From Nitrospirae bacterium MYbin3 (GTDB taxonomy: Bacteria > Nitrospirota > Thermodesulfovibrionia > Thermodesulfovibrionales > Dissulfurispiraceae): 64,000 bases of DNA. Below are positions 36,439 to 45,020 of this stretch, in pieces. Location of the stretch: positions 1 through 64,000 of the forward strand of contig PEAD01000012.1 in the NCBI GenBank assembly GCA_002753335.1, given 5' to 3'. Each line of letters begins with the position of its first letter. The stretch's first letter is position 1. Below the pieces are notes generated by a model. It searched no databases and was not told the DNA's origin. It saw only the letters and a list, made by a program, of their open reading frames with translations. The position numbers and the translations under genes were made by a program.

Positions 36439-37155
36439 ATGAAAAAAATTGCTATTTTTCTTGCAGCAGCAGCTTTGTTTTCGGGAATAGCTTTTGCCGG
36501 AGAAAAAGAGGAGGCGATCGCTGTTGCCGTTGCGGATTATCTTTTGTCCGCAAGGGACGTGCTGTCGAATAACCAAATACTGATAAACGATGCTTCAAAG
36601 GGAGATAAGGGTTTTACACCGGACGTTTATGAAAAACAGGTACAGGTCAGGTTTCTTGCAGCGGCAGGCATAGATGTAAAATCGCTTACGGGCAAAGAGA
36701 ACGAAGAGCTTCATAAGGCGATATATAAGATACATGCTGCCGCAAAAGAAGTGATTGCCGAGGCGCAGGCGCAGATAAACGAGAAGGGCAAGGGTTTTAA
36801 GTGGTTTAACCCGGCCGTCTTCGGGAGGCGCGTTGGCGAGAAGCTCCAAGCTTCAGGGATTACAGTTAAGCAGACGAGTCTCAAGTATCGTAACGATAAA
36901 AATAAGCCGGATGAGTTTGAGTCAGGAATGCTTAAGAAATTTGAAGCCGGCAAAAAAGACGCTCATTTTGAAGAGGCTGTAGTAAATGGGACTAAAATGG
37001 CGCGGTATATTCTTCCGGTCCATGTTTACAAAGGCTGTCTCAGCTGCCACGGCGATCCTATAGGTGAAAAAGATATCTCCGGATATGCAAAAGAGGGCTA
37101 CAAAGAGGGACAGATTCGAGGCGCTATAAGCGTGATGGTTCCTATAAAACAATAA
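36439..37155 (+). CDS. Periplasmic single-haem c-type protein, DUF3365 (Tll0287-like)
   Basis: A 238-residue exported protein: signal peptide (FLAAAALFSGIAFA), a helical body, and near residue 203 the haem c motif CLSCH (in YKGCLSCHGDP). Gene layout and sequence (FNPAVFGRRVGEKLQASG, RGAISVMVPIK) match DUF3365, a PAS-like haem sensor or electron carrier fold often found attached to signalling proteins. Here it is free-standing, followed by a DivIVA-like gene. Redox sensing is inference. Confidence 0.88.
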   Translation: MKKIAIFLAAAALFSGIAFAGEKEEAIAVAVADYLLSARDVLSNNQILINDASKGDKGFTPDVYEKQVQVRFLAAAGIDVKSLTGKENEELHKAIYKIHAAAKEVIAEAQAQINEKGKGFKWFNPAVFGRRVGEKLQASGITVKQTSLKYRNDKNKPDEFESGMLKKFEAGKKDAHFEEAVVNGTKMARYILPVHVYKGCLSCHGDPIGEKDISGYAKEGYKEGQIRGAISVMVPIKQ

Positions 37156-37176
37156 CTTTACTGTAAGGCTGGTTTT

Positions 37177-37659
37177 ATGGAACGACGCAGCAAAGAGATG
37201 ACCCGGATCAATCCTGAGGATATATTAAGAAAAAGGTTTTCCGCGCGCTTCAGGGGGGCTTCGCGCAAAAAGGTGCTTGAGTTTCTAGACACCACAAGTC
37301 TTATGCTGCGGGATGCCTTGGTCGAGAATATGGATTTAAGGGAGCGGCTTAAGGCATCGGCAGATACTCTTAAAGAGCGCAAGGATGAGAGCAATTTGGT
37401 TATCGATAAACTGACTGTTTCGATACAGGAAGCCAAACATATGCGCTCTGAGGCTCTAAACAGGGCATTTCAGATTATGGCCCAAACTGATGAAAAGGTT
37501 GAGCGCATGATTGCCAAGGCCCAGCTTGAATCTATCAAAATTCATGAAGACATAGACCAGGCAAGGATATTGAAGCTTCATTTCCAAAACGAGCTGGATA
37601 TGCTTGTGGGCAATCATCTTGAAATGATTGAGCATGTTATTACAGGAAAGGGCGAGTGA
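37177..37659 (+). CDS. DivIVA-domain coiled-coil protein
   Basis: A 160-residue protein starting with the DivIVA lipid-binding pattern (INPEDILRKRFSARFRG then KKVLEFLD), followed by a long coiled coil (about 45-150). In DivIVA-family proteins this domain targets curved membrane at poles or septa. Gram-negative lineages such as Nitrospirota and Desulfobacterota also carry them. It starts 21 bases after the haem protein gene and ends convergently with the 37661 gene across a shared terminator. Confidence 0.85.
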   Translation: MERRSKEMTRINPEDILRKRFSARFRGASRKKVLEFLDTTSLMLRDALVENMDLRERLKASADTLKERKDESNLVIDKLTVSIQEAKHMRSEALNRAFQIMAQTDEKVERMIAKAQLESIKIHEDIDQARILKLHFQNELDMLVGNHLEMIEHVITGKGE

Positions 37660-37685
37660 GTTATTTTGCCTTTCCTGTTTTCTGA
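37642..37685. terminator. Shared terminator between convergent genes
   Basis: Perfect 10-bp stem ACAGGAAAGG / CCTTTCCTGT with a 17-base loop containing both stop codons; T-rich on the plus side. Confidence 0.7.
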
Positions 37686-38353
37686 TTCATAAGATACATT
37701 TCTAGCGAGTTCTTGTATGTGCTTTCGCAGTTTAGCTTTTTGAAGATAGATACAATATCTTTATATACTGTTTTGTCACCAATGCTCCGTGCCATCAAGT
37801 AGCCGTAAAAGGGGCCTTCTACAATTGATTTTTTCAGTTCATCAAGAGGGATTTCTTCAACAATTTTTCCGCAATACATCACATCCACAACATCTTTCAA
37901 TACAGCTGCTGCCTGAGGAGAATTAAGATTGAGGCTGTTTATAAACTTGCGGCTTGTTTCTGGCTCCACAGCAGTCTGCGCCGGACTTAATGCAGTGGCG
38001 GACTCAGCTTTTTGAGCAGGCTGTTGGGGCTGCTGTGTTTGCTCGGGTTTCGCAGCTGCAGGCAGAGTTTGAAGAGGTTTGTCTGCAGTCTTAACTTCAG
38101 TAGAAGATGACTGGACTTCAGAAACTTTAGCCGGTAGTGGCTGGACATCTTTTTTCAAAACTTCTTGTTGTTCTTTTGCAGGTTCCGCTTTCTGTTGTCC
38201 CTTCACCTCTTTTTGTTCCGGTTTCTTTTCTTCAACCTTGTCTTTAGGGTTTTTATCGAACCAATTAAGAGGATTCAGCTCTAAAGCAAACGCTGTGTGG
38301 GTAAAAGCCGGTATAAGCAAAACCACAACCATAGCAAAAAAAAGTCTTTTCAT
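37661..38353 (-). CDS. Exported Pro/Gln/Lys-rich protein of unknown function
   Basis: A 230-residue secreted or periplasmic protein. Signal peptide (MKRLFFAMVVVLLIPAF, cleavage near TAFA), then a low-complexity region rich in Lys, Glu, Gln and Pro (about 35-130: VEEKKPEQKEV, PAKEQQEVLKKDV), and a folded C-terminal helical part with two cysteines (MYCGKIVEE, KLNCEST). The ATG at 38353 is set by AGGAGG seven bases upstream. The C-terminal part may be the functional unit; I do not recognise it. Confidence 0.75.
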   Translation of the reverse strand: MKRLFFAMVVVLLIPAFTHTAFALELNPLNWFDKNPKDKVEEKKPEQKEVKGQQKAEPAKEQQEVLKKDVQPLPAKVSEVQSSSTEVKTADKPLQTLPAAAKPEQTQQPQQPAQKAESATALSPAQTAVEPETSRKFINSLNLNSPQAAAVLKDVVDVMYCGKIVEEIPLDELKKSIVEGPFYGYLMARSIGDKTVYKDIVSIFKKLNCESTYKNSLEMYLMNQKTGKAK

Positions 38354-38906
38354 TATCGCCTCCTGATATTTTCTATAATTAGTTTTCTGGGCAATTATGT
38401 ATCGAATATACATTGTTCCAATCTAGAAGTAAAACATAGTATCGCAAAAAAGAGCCATACATTTCTGCACAGCTCTTTGTATATAGTTGATGAAATGTCT
38501 CTGTGGTGGGCCACAAGCCTCTTTTTCAATTGTGGGAGCTTCGGCAGATGCTTTAGGCTTCCCCCTCGCTTCTGGGGGCTTGCTCACCACATCTTGTTCC
38601 AGCTCCATTGCTGCTTATAATTCCTTATGGCTTACACCACAGAGAGTCATTGCAATCTTCTCGTATGATAAAAGCCTATCACCGAAAACAATCTTCGTCA
38701 AGATAAATTTTGACAGATAAATTTTGACAAATAGGTATAGAAAAAGATTTCTTAACTGCTTCAAAATTCTATGCGGTTAGAGTATTTTTCAAGGCTAATC
38801 CTATTTATAAACTTGACTGAAACTTTGTTTTTGATTTTTACCTTCTCAACTAGTGCATTAGATAAGCCATATGGGAATTTAGCGATTTCTGTTGCTATAA
38901 TTAACA
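38354..38906. other. Gene-poor interval with hairpins, tandem repeat and no supported gene
   Basis: Contains two compact hairpins (TGTGG-TGGG-CCACA at 38502-38515; CCCCC/GGGGG at 38561-38578) and a perfect 14-base tandem duplication AGATAAATTTTGAC at 38701-38728. Open frames here are 60-77 codons, without ribosome sites, and on opposite strands. The minus-strand frame 38423-38608 (with SKPPEARGKPKASAEAP) could be a fragment of a decayed element. The last 150 bases are A/T-rich and presumably hold the promoter of the 38907 gene. Confidence 0.6.
38701..38728. repeat. Perfect 14-base tandem duplication
   Basis: AGATAAATTTTGAC occurs twice in direct succession, about 180 bases before the large surface-protein gene. 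Confidence 0.85.
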
Positions 38907-41900
38907 ATGCATGCTGCATCAGGAAAATACATTCAAGGCTTTGAACATTGTCTATTCAGGCTGTTTCATAATACGCTTCTTTATTCTTTGCCTGTCTTTC
39001 TGACGCTTATATTTGCGAACATATCTTTTGCTGAAGAGCAATGGGCCAAGACCTTCGGCGGCTCAGGCCGGGAAGAGGCATATTCAGTAGAGCAGACTAG
39101 CGATGGCGGATATATTGTTGCCGGCTACACTGATTCGTTCGGTGCAGGCAATGAAGATGTATGGGTTATGAAGTTCGATGCCAGCGGCAATATAATGTGG
39201 CAAAAGACTTATGGAGGCACAGACAGCGACTGGGCAAACTCTATAAAACAGACTTCTGACGGCGGGTACATAGTTGCCGGTGTTACATATTCTTTTGGAG
39301 CAGGCAGTTCCGATATTTGGGTGCTGAAGCTTTATGACAATGGGTCTGTGCAGTGGCAGAATACATACGGAGGCACAGACAGTGACTTTGCCAACTCGGT
39401 TAGCCAGACCAGCGATGGCGGATATATTGTTGCTGGAGTAACCTATTCGTTCGGAGTTGTCAATGCGGATGCGTGGGTTTTGAAGCTCGCGGCTAACGGG
39501 ACTGAGCAATGGAATACAACATACGGCGGTGCAGGCAATGATTTTGCGAACTCTATTCAACAAACTTCGGACGGTGGATATATTGTTGCTGGGGACACAG
39601 ACTCTTTTTATACGGATTATGCTGACCATAGGTACGAGAACAGGAATGTCTGGGTTATAAAGCTAAACCCCACAGGAGGCGTCACATGGGAGCGTATATA
39701 CCAAGGCACCTCATTTGACTTTGCGAACTCTGTGCAGCAAACAAGCGATGGTGGCTATATCGTTGCTGGCTACACGTGGTCGTCCGGCGCAGGCAACGAG
39801 GATGTATGGATACTGAAGCTGGCAGATACAGGCGCTCATCAGTGGCAATACACTTACGGAGGCGCTTACAATGACTGGGCATATTCTGCCAGACAGACCT
39901 CTGATGAAGGCTTTATCGTTGTTGGAGTCACCTATTCTTTTAATTCGGCCAACGGTGATATTTGGATTCTAAAACTTTACAATAACGGCACTATCCAGTG
40001 GCAGAAGTCTTATGGGGGAGTTAGCGGAGACGGTGCTTATTCGATACGCGAGACTTCTGATGGCGGCTATATTGTTGCAGGAGTCACGTATTCGTTCGAT
40101 GCGGTGAGCGGCGATTTCTGGATTCTTAAGCTGCCCGGAAGCGGTTCGATCACCTTTTCTGCCGGAAGCGGCGCATCCCAAAACAATACCAGTTCGACTT
40201 TGGCAGCCAGCTTTATCAAGTCGGATGTAGTAACAGTATTCTCAACGCTTAACCCCGTGGACAATGTGTCGAATACATTTGTTACTCCTAAGGACAGTCT
40301 TGCTGCTGTAGCTTCCCAAAGGGAGGGGACATGTTCGTTCACTCTCTCATCAGACAATAAATCTTATACATCTGAAGGAGGTGTGGATAATGTAACGGTT
40401 GCCGCTTCTCTTGGCAGCTGCACATGGCAGGCTACAACGAGCAGCTCATGGATAACCATTACCTCAGCGACGAATTTTACAGGAAGCGGCACTATGAGTT
40501 ACTCATATCCGGTCAACACGGGAGCTGTGAGGACCGGAGCGATAATCTTAGGCGGGAAAACGCTTTCTGTGACACAGAACGGCTGTACCTTTGCGCTTAC
40601 GTATGATAACACTTCATTTTCCTATTCAAGTGGAACCCGCAGCATAATAATCAGTCCGTCAAGTCAGGAATGCACATGGGAGGTTGTGAATAACTCCTCA
40701 TGGATTTCGATCACTAACAATACGAGCGGTTCAGGCAGTTATACGCTTGGATATTCTGTTTCGGCGAATACAGCATCGAGTATGCGCACTGCCAATATTA
40801 CTGTAGCAGGACAAACGGTCACTATAACGCAGGAAGCTATCTGTAGTTATACACTTTCGTCCTTGGAGCAAGCGTTCACTTCGACTGGCGGCAGCGGCAG
40901 CGTGAATGTAACCGCAACTCCGTCGAACTGTTCATGGAGCGTAAGCAAAAACGCAAATTGGATAACCCTTACTTCGGCCACGAGCGGCACTGGAAACGGC
41001 ATAGTGACATACACAGTGGCTGGCAGATCAGATTCAGGGCCCAGTTTTTCTGGCGCGCTAACTATTGCCGGTCTGACACATTCCGTTACTCAATCGGCTG
41101 CTACATCAGGCCAGTCAAATAATTTAGCCGGAACCAGCGGTTCAGGGACAGGCTCAACAACGGTGACAGGTACAGGAACGACCGGTACAACAGGAACTGG
41201 CACAACCGGCAGTTCGACAACAGGAACCGGTGGTACTACAGGACAGACGGCTACAGTTGTGGTTGGCGCCGATACTCCTATTTTTGCAACCGCTTCAGAC
41301 CAGGTTACAACATCCTCTTCTCAATCAGAAAGCGCGGCTAAGGCAGGTGTGTCGGTTCCGGGCAGCGGATGTTTATACACCCTCTCTTCATCGAGTGTTT
41401 CGATGGGACCTGCCGGCGGCACGGGATCCGTAACGGTTTCTGTATCTTCCAAATCTGCCAACGCATGCACATGGATTGCTTCGAGCGGTTCTCAATGGAT
41501 ATCCATAACAGGAGGAGGGTCTGGAGCAGGCACAGGTGTTGTAAGTTTTTTTGTATCGCCCAATAATGGCAGGGAGAGAACCGGCTCTCTTGCAATAGCC
41601 GGACAAACGATTGTTGTAACACAGGAAGAGCTGCCGTGCACATATTCGATAAATCCGCAGGGGCAGGCTTTTAGCAGCTTCAAGGGTTCTGGTTCAGTTG
41701 TGGTTGCGGCGTTTCCTGAATATTGTGTTTGGGATGCTTTCAGCAGCGATTCATGGCTTTCGGTTTCTTTTGGGGACAAAGGCATGGGCAATGGGGTGGT
41801 TTATTACGGAGTTGCCGAAAATGCAGGCTCCGCTGCCCGTGTCGGCACTATCAAGATCGCTGGATATACGTTTCCGGTTACTCAGGAAGGCGTGCAATGC

Positions 41901-43421
41901 AATTTTGTGCTGTCTAAGAGCGCTCATAATTTTGGCGTTTCGGGTGGAGAGGGCGATGTCATGGTTTCGACCATCGATCCGAAATGCCCTCGTGATGTTG
42001 TCAGCAATGCCGACTGGATAAAAATTACTTCAGGAGATTCAGGGACCGGAAGCGGAACCATAGGCTTTTCGGTGCCTGCCAATACAGGGGCACCCAGAAA
42101 ATCTACATTTACGGTGTCTGGCAGGCCGTTCACCGTATCACAAGGTTCAGACTGCGCCTATGCTATTTCTCCTCTAAGCAAGTCTTTTAGTTTGTCCGGC
42201 GGCAGCGGTGAAATAGAGGTTAAGACCTCTATGAGTACCTGCAAATGGGATGCAGCATCAGAGGTTGAATGGATCACCGCAAGCGGGTCGGATACCGGCG
42301 GCGGCAGGCTTCAGTTTTCGGTTTTGGCCAACAGCGGACCACCGAGAACAGGAACAATAACTGTTGCGGGGCAGCAGTTTACGGTCACTCAGGGTTCGGA
42401 TTGCGGGTACGAGGTTTCTCCTACAAGCCAAGCGGTTGGTTTAGGCGGAGGAACAGGAACAATAAACATAAAGACCTCTGCCGAATCATGCATAAGAACT
42501 GCTTTGAGCAATGCGGACTGGATAAATGTTACCTCCGGCTCGGAGGAAAAAGGTAGCGGTGCTATAACTTTTTCTGTTGCGGCCAACAGCGGGCCGCCAA
42601 GGACCGGGACTATCAGTGTTGCTGATCAGTTGTTCACCGTTACTCAAGGTTCGGAGTGCGCATATACCGTATCCCCAACCAGCCAGTCTTTCAGCATAAA
42701 TGGAGGATCTGGAGCTATAAGCATAAAAGCCTCGCGAGGCGACTGCAAGTGGGAAGTTGCCAACAGCGCAGACTGGGTTGTATTGACCTCGCCACCTGCA
42801 GGAAGGGGCAGCGGTATTGTCCGCTTCACCGCGATATCTAATACAGGCCTGCCGAGAAGCTCTAAAATTGAGGTGGGAGGCGCCAAGTTTGCTGTATCGC
42901 AAGAGGGCTGCGGTTATACTGTTTCACCCGCTATGCTCAATTATCCTGCAGGAGGCGGAACCGCGAGCTTGAGCGTAAAAACAACCGGTGATAAATGCAG
43001 CAGGGAAATAAACGCGGTTGTTGATTGGATAAATATAGGTTCAGGCAAGAATGAGTTAGGCAGCGGCAGCATTCTTGTAAATGTTTTCCCCAACAAAGGT
43101 CCTGCAAGGAGCGAGCAGATATTTATAGGCGGACAGGCTGTGATGATTAAGCAGGATTCGGGCTGCTCGTTTAGTTTTTCGTCCCAGACTCAGTCTTTTG
43201 GAGCATCCGGAGGCCAGGGCAGCATTTTCCTGAAGGCATCTTCGGATGTATGCATCCCTCAAGCCGTAAGCGGTTTAGACTGGATAGTGATCGATCCGGC
43301 AGTTGGTGAAAAATCTGCCGGAGTTGTAAAATATTCAGTATTGGCGAATACCACCGGCAAAAAGAGGGAAGGCTTTATAACAGTTTCTGGCAAAAGGTTT
43401 GTTGTAATTCAGGATAAATAA
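38907..43421 (+). CDS. Large secreted protein: seven-bladed propeller plus eleven BACON-type repeats
   Basis: A 1504-residue exported protein. An N-terminal hydrophobic signal (LLYSLPVFLTLIFANISFA) is followed by seven repeats of about 50 residues (60-415) with the core QTSDGGYIVAG, then SFGAG, a DxWxLKL strand and WQxTYGG; this suggests a seven-bladed beta-propeller. From residue 476 come eleven repeats of about 80-88 residues of the BACON type (DWI or SWI core, GSG, NTG, RTGTITVAG, VTQ end), with a Thr/Gly/Ser-rich linker (about 740-820) between repeats three and four. Each BACON unit begins with Cys and has a second Cys about 28-33 residues later. Likely surface adhesion or glycan binding; no anchor or catalytic domain is visible. 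No clear ribosome site before the ATG. Confidence 0.85.
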   Translation: MHAASGKYIQGFEHCLFRLFHNTLLYSLPVFLTLIFANISFAEEQWAKTFGGSGREEAYSVEQTSDGGYIVAGYTDSFGAGNEDVWVMKFDASGNIMWQKTYGGTDSDWANSIKQTSDGGYIVAGVTYSFGAGSSDIWVLKLYDNGSVQWQNTYGGTDSDFANSVSQTSDGGYIVAGVTYSFGVVNADAWVLKLAANGTEQWNTTYGGAGNDFANSIQQTSDGGYIVAGDTDSFYTDYADHRYENRNVWVIKLNPTGGVTWERIYQGTSFDFANSVQQTSDGGYIVAGYTWSSGAGNEDVWILKLADTGAHQWQYTYGGAYNDWAYSARQTSDEGFIVVGVTYSFNSANGDIWILKLYNNGTIQWQKSYGGVSGDGAYSIRETSDGGYIVAGVTYSFDAVSGDFWILKLPGSGSITFSAGSGASQNNTSSTLAASFIKSDVVTVFSTLNPVDNVSNTFVTPKDSLAAVASQREGTCSFTLSSDNKSYTSEGGVDNVTVAASLGSCTWQATTSSSWITITSATNFTGSGTMSYSYPVNTGAVRTGAIILGGKTLSVTQNGCTFALTYDNTSFSYSSGTRSIIISPSSQECTWEVVNNSSWISITNNTSGSGSYTLGYSVSANTASSMRTANITVAGQTVTITQEAICSYTLSSLEQAFTSTGGSGSVNVTATPSNCSWSVSKNANWITLTSATSGTGNGIVTYTVAGRSDSGPSFSGALTIAGLTHSVTQSAATSGQSNNLAGTSGSGTGSTTVTGTGTTGTTGTGTTGSSTTGTGGTTGQTATVVVGADTPIFATASDQVTTSSSQSESAAKAGVSVPGSGCLYTLSSSSVSMGPAGGTGSVTVSVSSKSANACTWIASSGSQWISITGGGSGAGTGVVSFFVSPNNGRERTGSLAIAGQTIVVTQEELPCTYSINPQGQAFSSFKGSGSVVVAAFPEYCVWDAFSSDSWLSVSFGDKGMGNGVVYYGVAENAGSAARVGTIKIAGYTFPVTQEGVQCNFVLSKSAHNFGVSGGEGDVMVSTIDPKCPRDVVSNADWIKITSGDSGTGSGTIGFSVPANTGAPRKSTFTVSGRPFTVSQGSDCAYAISPLSKSFSLSGGSGEIEVKTSMSTCKWDAASEVEWITASGSDTGGGRLQFSVLANSGPPRTGTITVAGQQFTVTQGSDCGYEVSPTSQAVGLGGGTGTINIKTSAESCIRTALSNADWINVTSGSEEKGSGAITFSVAANSGPPRTGTISVADQLFTVTQGSECAYTVSPTSQSFSINGGSGAISIKASRGDCKWEVANSADWVVLTSPPAGRGSGIVRFTAISNTGLPRSSKIEVGGAKFAVSQEGCGYTVSPAMLNYPAGGGTASLSVKTTGDKCSREINAVVDWINIGSGKNELGSGSILVNVFPNKGPARSEQIFIGGQAVMIKQDSGCSFSFSSQTQSFGASGGQGSIFLKASSDVCIPQAVSGLDWIVIDPAVGEKSAGVVKYSVLANTTGKKREGFITVSGKRFVVIQDK
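39084..40150 (+). repeat. Seven tandem 150-base propeller repeats within the surface-protein gene
   Basis: The motif coding for QTSDGGYIVAG recurs about every 51 codons. DNA copies differ at many third positions, so the duplications are old. The fourth unit carries a short insertion (DYADHRYENR). Confidence 0.85.
41120..41250 (+). repeat. Low-complexity Thr/Gly linker DNA
   Basis: Repeated ACAGG, ACCGG and GGAAC units code for a Thr/Gly/Ser-rich flexible linker between BACON units three and four; prone to slippage. Confidence 0.75.
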
Positions 43422-43446
43422 GAAAATAACGATCAGGGAGGCTATA

Positions 43447-44565
43447 GTGAAAAAAGGGGTTTTGTTTTCTGTTTGTTTTTTTGTTATTGCGGCTTTTTTA
43501 GTCGGATGCGGAGCCAAGAAAGACGATACAATTAAGGTCGCAGTTGCCGGCCCTATGACCGGTTCGATAGCCAAAATGGGATCAGATTTTAAAAACGGAG
43601 CAACAATTGCTGTTGAAGAATGGAATGCCAAGGGCGGCGTATTGGGCAAGAAGATAGAGATTGTTATAGGGGATGATGCATCTGATCCCAAGCAGGCTGT
43701 TGCGGTTGCCAACAAGCTTGTCAACGGAGGCATGGCAGGTATTGTCGGGCATTTCAACTCGAGCTGCTCCATACCTGCATCCGAGGTTTATAACCGTGCA
43801 GGTATTCCGATGATAACTCCTGCATCCACAAACCCGCAGCTTACTGACAGAGGCCTTAAGGGCGTATTCAGGATATGCGGCAGGGACGACCAGCAGGGCA
43901 AAGTGGGCGCCGAGTTTGTGAAGGGAAAGCTCAACTCTAAGAAGGTCGCGGTCATTCATGACAAGACCACATATGGGCAGGGGCTTGCGGATGAGTTCAA
44001 GAAAAATCTTTCTGCCGCCACAGAAGTTGTTTATTACGGCGGCGTAACAATAGGTGATAAGGACTTCAAATCTGTGCTCACTTCGGTAAAGGAAAAGAAG
44101 CCCGAGATTATATACTTTGGAGGCGTTTTCCCCGAGGCTGGACTGATGGTAAAGCAGGCTAGAGAGATAGGGCTGAGCTCTCCGTTCATGAGCGGAGACG
44201 GCACGATAGATCCTAAGTTCATAGAGATAGCGGGTGAAAAGGCTGCCGAAGGCACGTATTTGAGCTTCAGCCCTGATCCTAAGAATATCCCGGCGGCACA
44301 AGCCTTTATCGAGAAGTACAAAGCTAAATTTGGAGAGCTTGGCCCCTATTCGATATACGCTTACGATGCTATGAACGCTTTGCTGACAGGGATAAAGGAA
44401 GCAGGTTCAGCCGATGGCAAGCCTGTTACCGACAAGCTGCATGCGTTGGAGTTTTCTGGGGCCCTAGGCAAGTACAGGTTTACCGAAAAAGGCGACATTG
44501 CCGGCTCGCCCTATGTAATCTGGATAACAAAAAACGGCAAATTCGAGGAGCATTGGAAACCTTGA
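43447..44565 (+). CDS. livK: Branched-chain amino acid ABC transporter substrate-binding lipoprotein (LivK type)
   Basis: A 372-residue periplasmic-binding-protein type 1 lipoprotein. The lipobox LVGC (C21) follows a short hydrophobic signal. Fold markers: VAVAGPMTGSIAKMGSDFKNG, GGMAGIVGHFNSSCSIPA, AVIHDKTTYGQGLADEF and YAYDAMNALLTGI. Starts at GTG 43447 with GGGAGG upstream, 25 bases after the surface-protein gene. It is the only LivK-type gene in the window and lies 27 kb from livHMGF, so its pairing with that transporter is likely but unproven. Confidence 0.94.
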   Translation: MKKGVLFSVCFFVIAAFLVGCGAKKDDTIKVAVAGPMTGSIAKMGSDFKNGATIAVEEWNAKGGVLGKKIEIVIGDDASDPKQAVAVANKLVNGGMAGIVGHFNSSCSIPASEVYNRAGIPMITPASTNPQLTDRGLKGVFRICGRDDQQGKVGAEFVKGKLNSKKVAVIHDKTTYGQGLADEFKKNLSAATEVVYYGGVTIGDKDFKSVLTSVKEKKPEIIYFGGVFPEAGLMVKQAREIGLSSPFMSGDGTIDPKFIEIAGEKAAEGTYLSFSPDPKNIPAAQAFIEKYKAKFGELGPYSIYAYDAMNALLTGIKEAGSADGKPVTDKLHALEFSGALGKYRFTEKGDIAGSPYVIWITKNGKFEEHWKP

Positions 44566-44567
44566 CA

Positions 44568-44597
44568 TTGACATAACATAGGCTAACTAACTATAAT
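44568..44597 (+). promoter_or_regulatory. Near-consensus promoter for rpmH-yidD-yidC
   Basis: TTGACA (44568-44573), 18-base spacer, TATAAT (44592-44597), 31 bases before rpmH. A second TTGACA overlaps the livK stop. Confidence 0.75.
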
Positions 44598-44628
44598 TTT
44601 AGTTCAAATTTTTTTGGGAGGTTGAAGC

Positions 44629-44769
44629 GTGTCAACTTATACGACCTTTAATCCGCATAACAGCAGACGCAAAAAGACGCACGGCTTTCTTGTCCGCATG
44701 CATACGCCCGGCGGCAGAAAGATCATCAAGAATAGAAGGCGCAAAGGCCGGAAGCGCTTGGCCGGATAA
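44629..44769 (+). CDS. rpmH: 50S ribosomal protein L34
   Basis: A 46-residue basic protein reading [19 protein letters not shown] then [11 protein letters not shown] and ending [11 protein letters not shown]: the L34 pattern. Start is GTG at 44629 with GGGAGG eight bases upstream. It heads the unit that normally continues with rnpA, yidD and yidC; here yidD follows after 21 bases with no room for rnpA. Confidence 0.95.
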   Translation: MSTYTTFNPHNSRRKKTHGFLVRMHTPGGRKIIKNRRRKGRKRLAG

Positions 44770-44790
44770 CGGCGGACTGAAGCAGTATTC

Positions 44791-45000
44791 TTGAAGGCAG
44801 TTTTAATCTTTTTTGTAAAGTTTTACAGATACGCAGTTTCGCCTATTCTGCCTTCAAGCTGCAGGTTTGAGCCTTCATGTTCGGCCTATTCGCTTGAGGC
44901 TATTGAAAAATACGGAGCCCTGAAGGGCTCTTTTCTTTCTTTTAAGAGATTGTTGAAGTGCCATCCATTTCATCCGGGAGGATATGATCCGGTTAGATAA
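44791..45000 (+). CDS. yidD: Membrane protein insertion efficiency factor YidD
   Basis: A 69-residue YidD with the family core [35 protein letters not shown] and [12 protein letters not shown], including the conserved cysteines. Start is TTG at 44791, the only codon giving the full N-terminus. Assists YidC/Sec insertion. Followed by yidC after 20 bases. Confidence 0.95.
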   Translation: MKAVLIFFVKFYRYAVSPILPSSCRFEPSCSAYSLEAIEKYGALKGSFLSFKRLLKCHPFHPGGYDPVR

Positions 45001-45020
45001 ACTCCGGTTCACACGCAAGT

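Noticed and set aside
38423-38720. Short opposing frames (61 and 77 codons) before the surface-protein gene, considered as genes
   Set aside because: No ribosome sites, overlap each other on opposite strands, no recognisable protein; kept only as a possible remnant.
39084-39629. 181-codon minus-strand frame in the propeller repeats
   Set aside because: Repetitive only because the plus-strand repeats are repetitive.
41120-41345. Thr/Gly repeat DNA as a CRISPR or VNTR locus
   Set aside because: Codes in frame for a flexible linker, units irregular and very short, no spacers.
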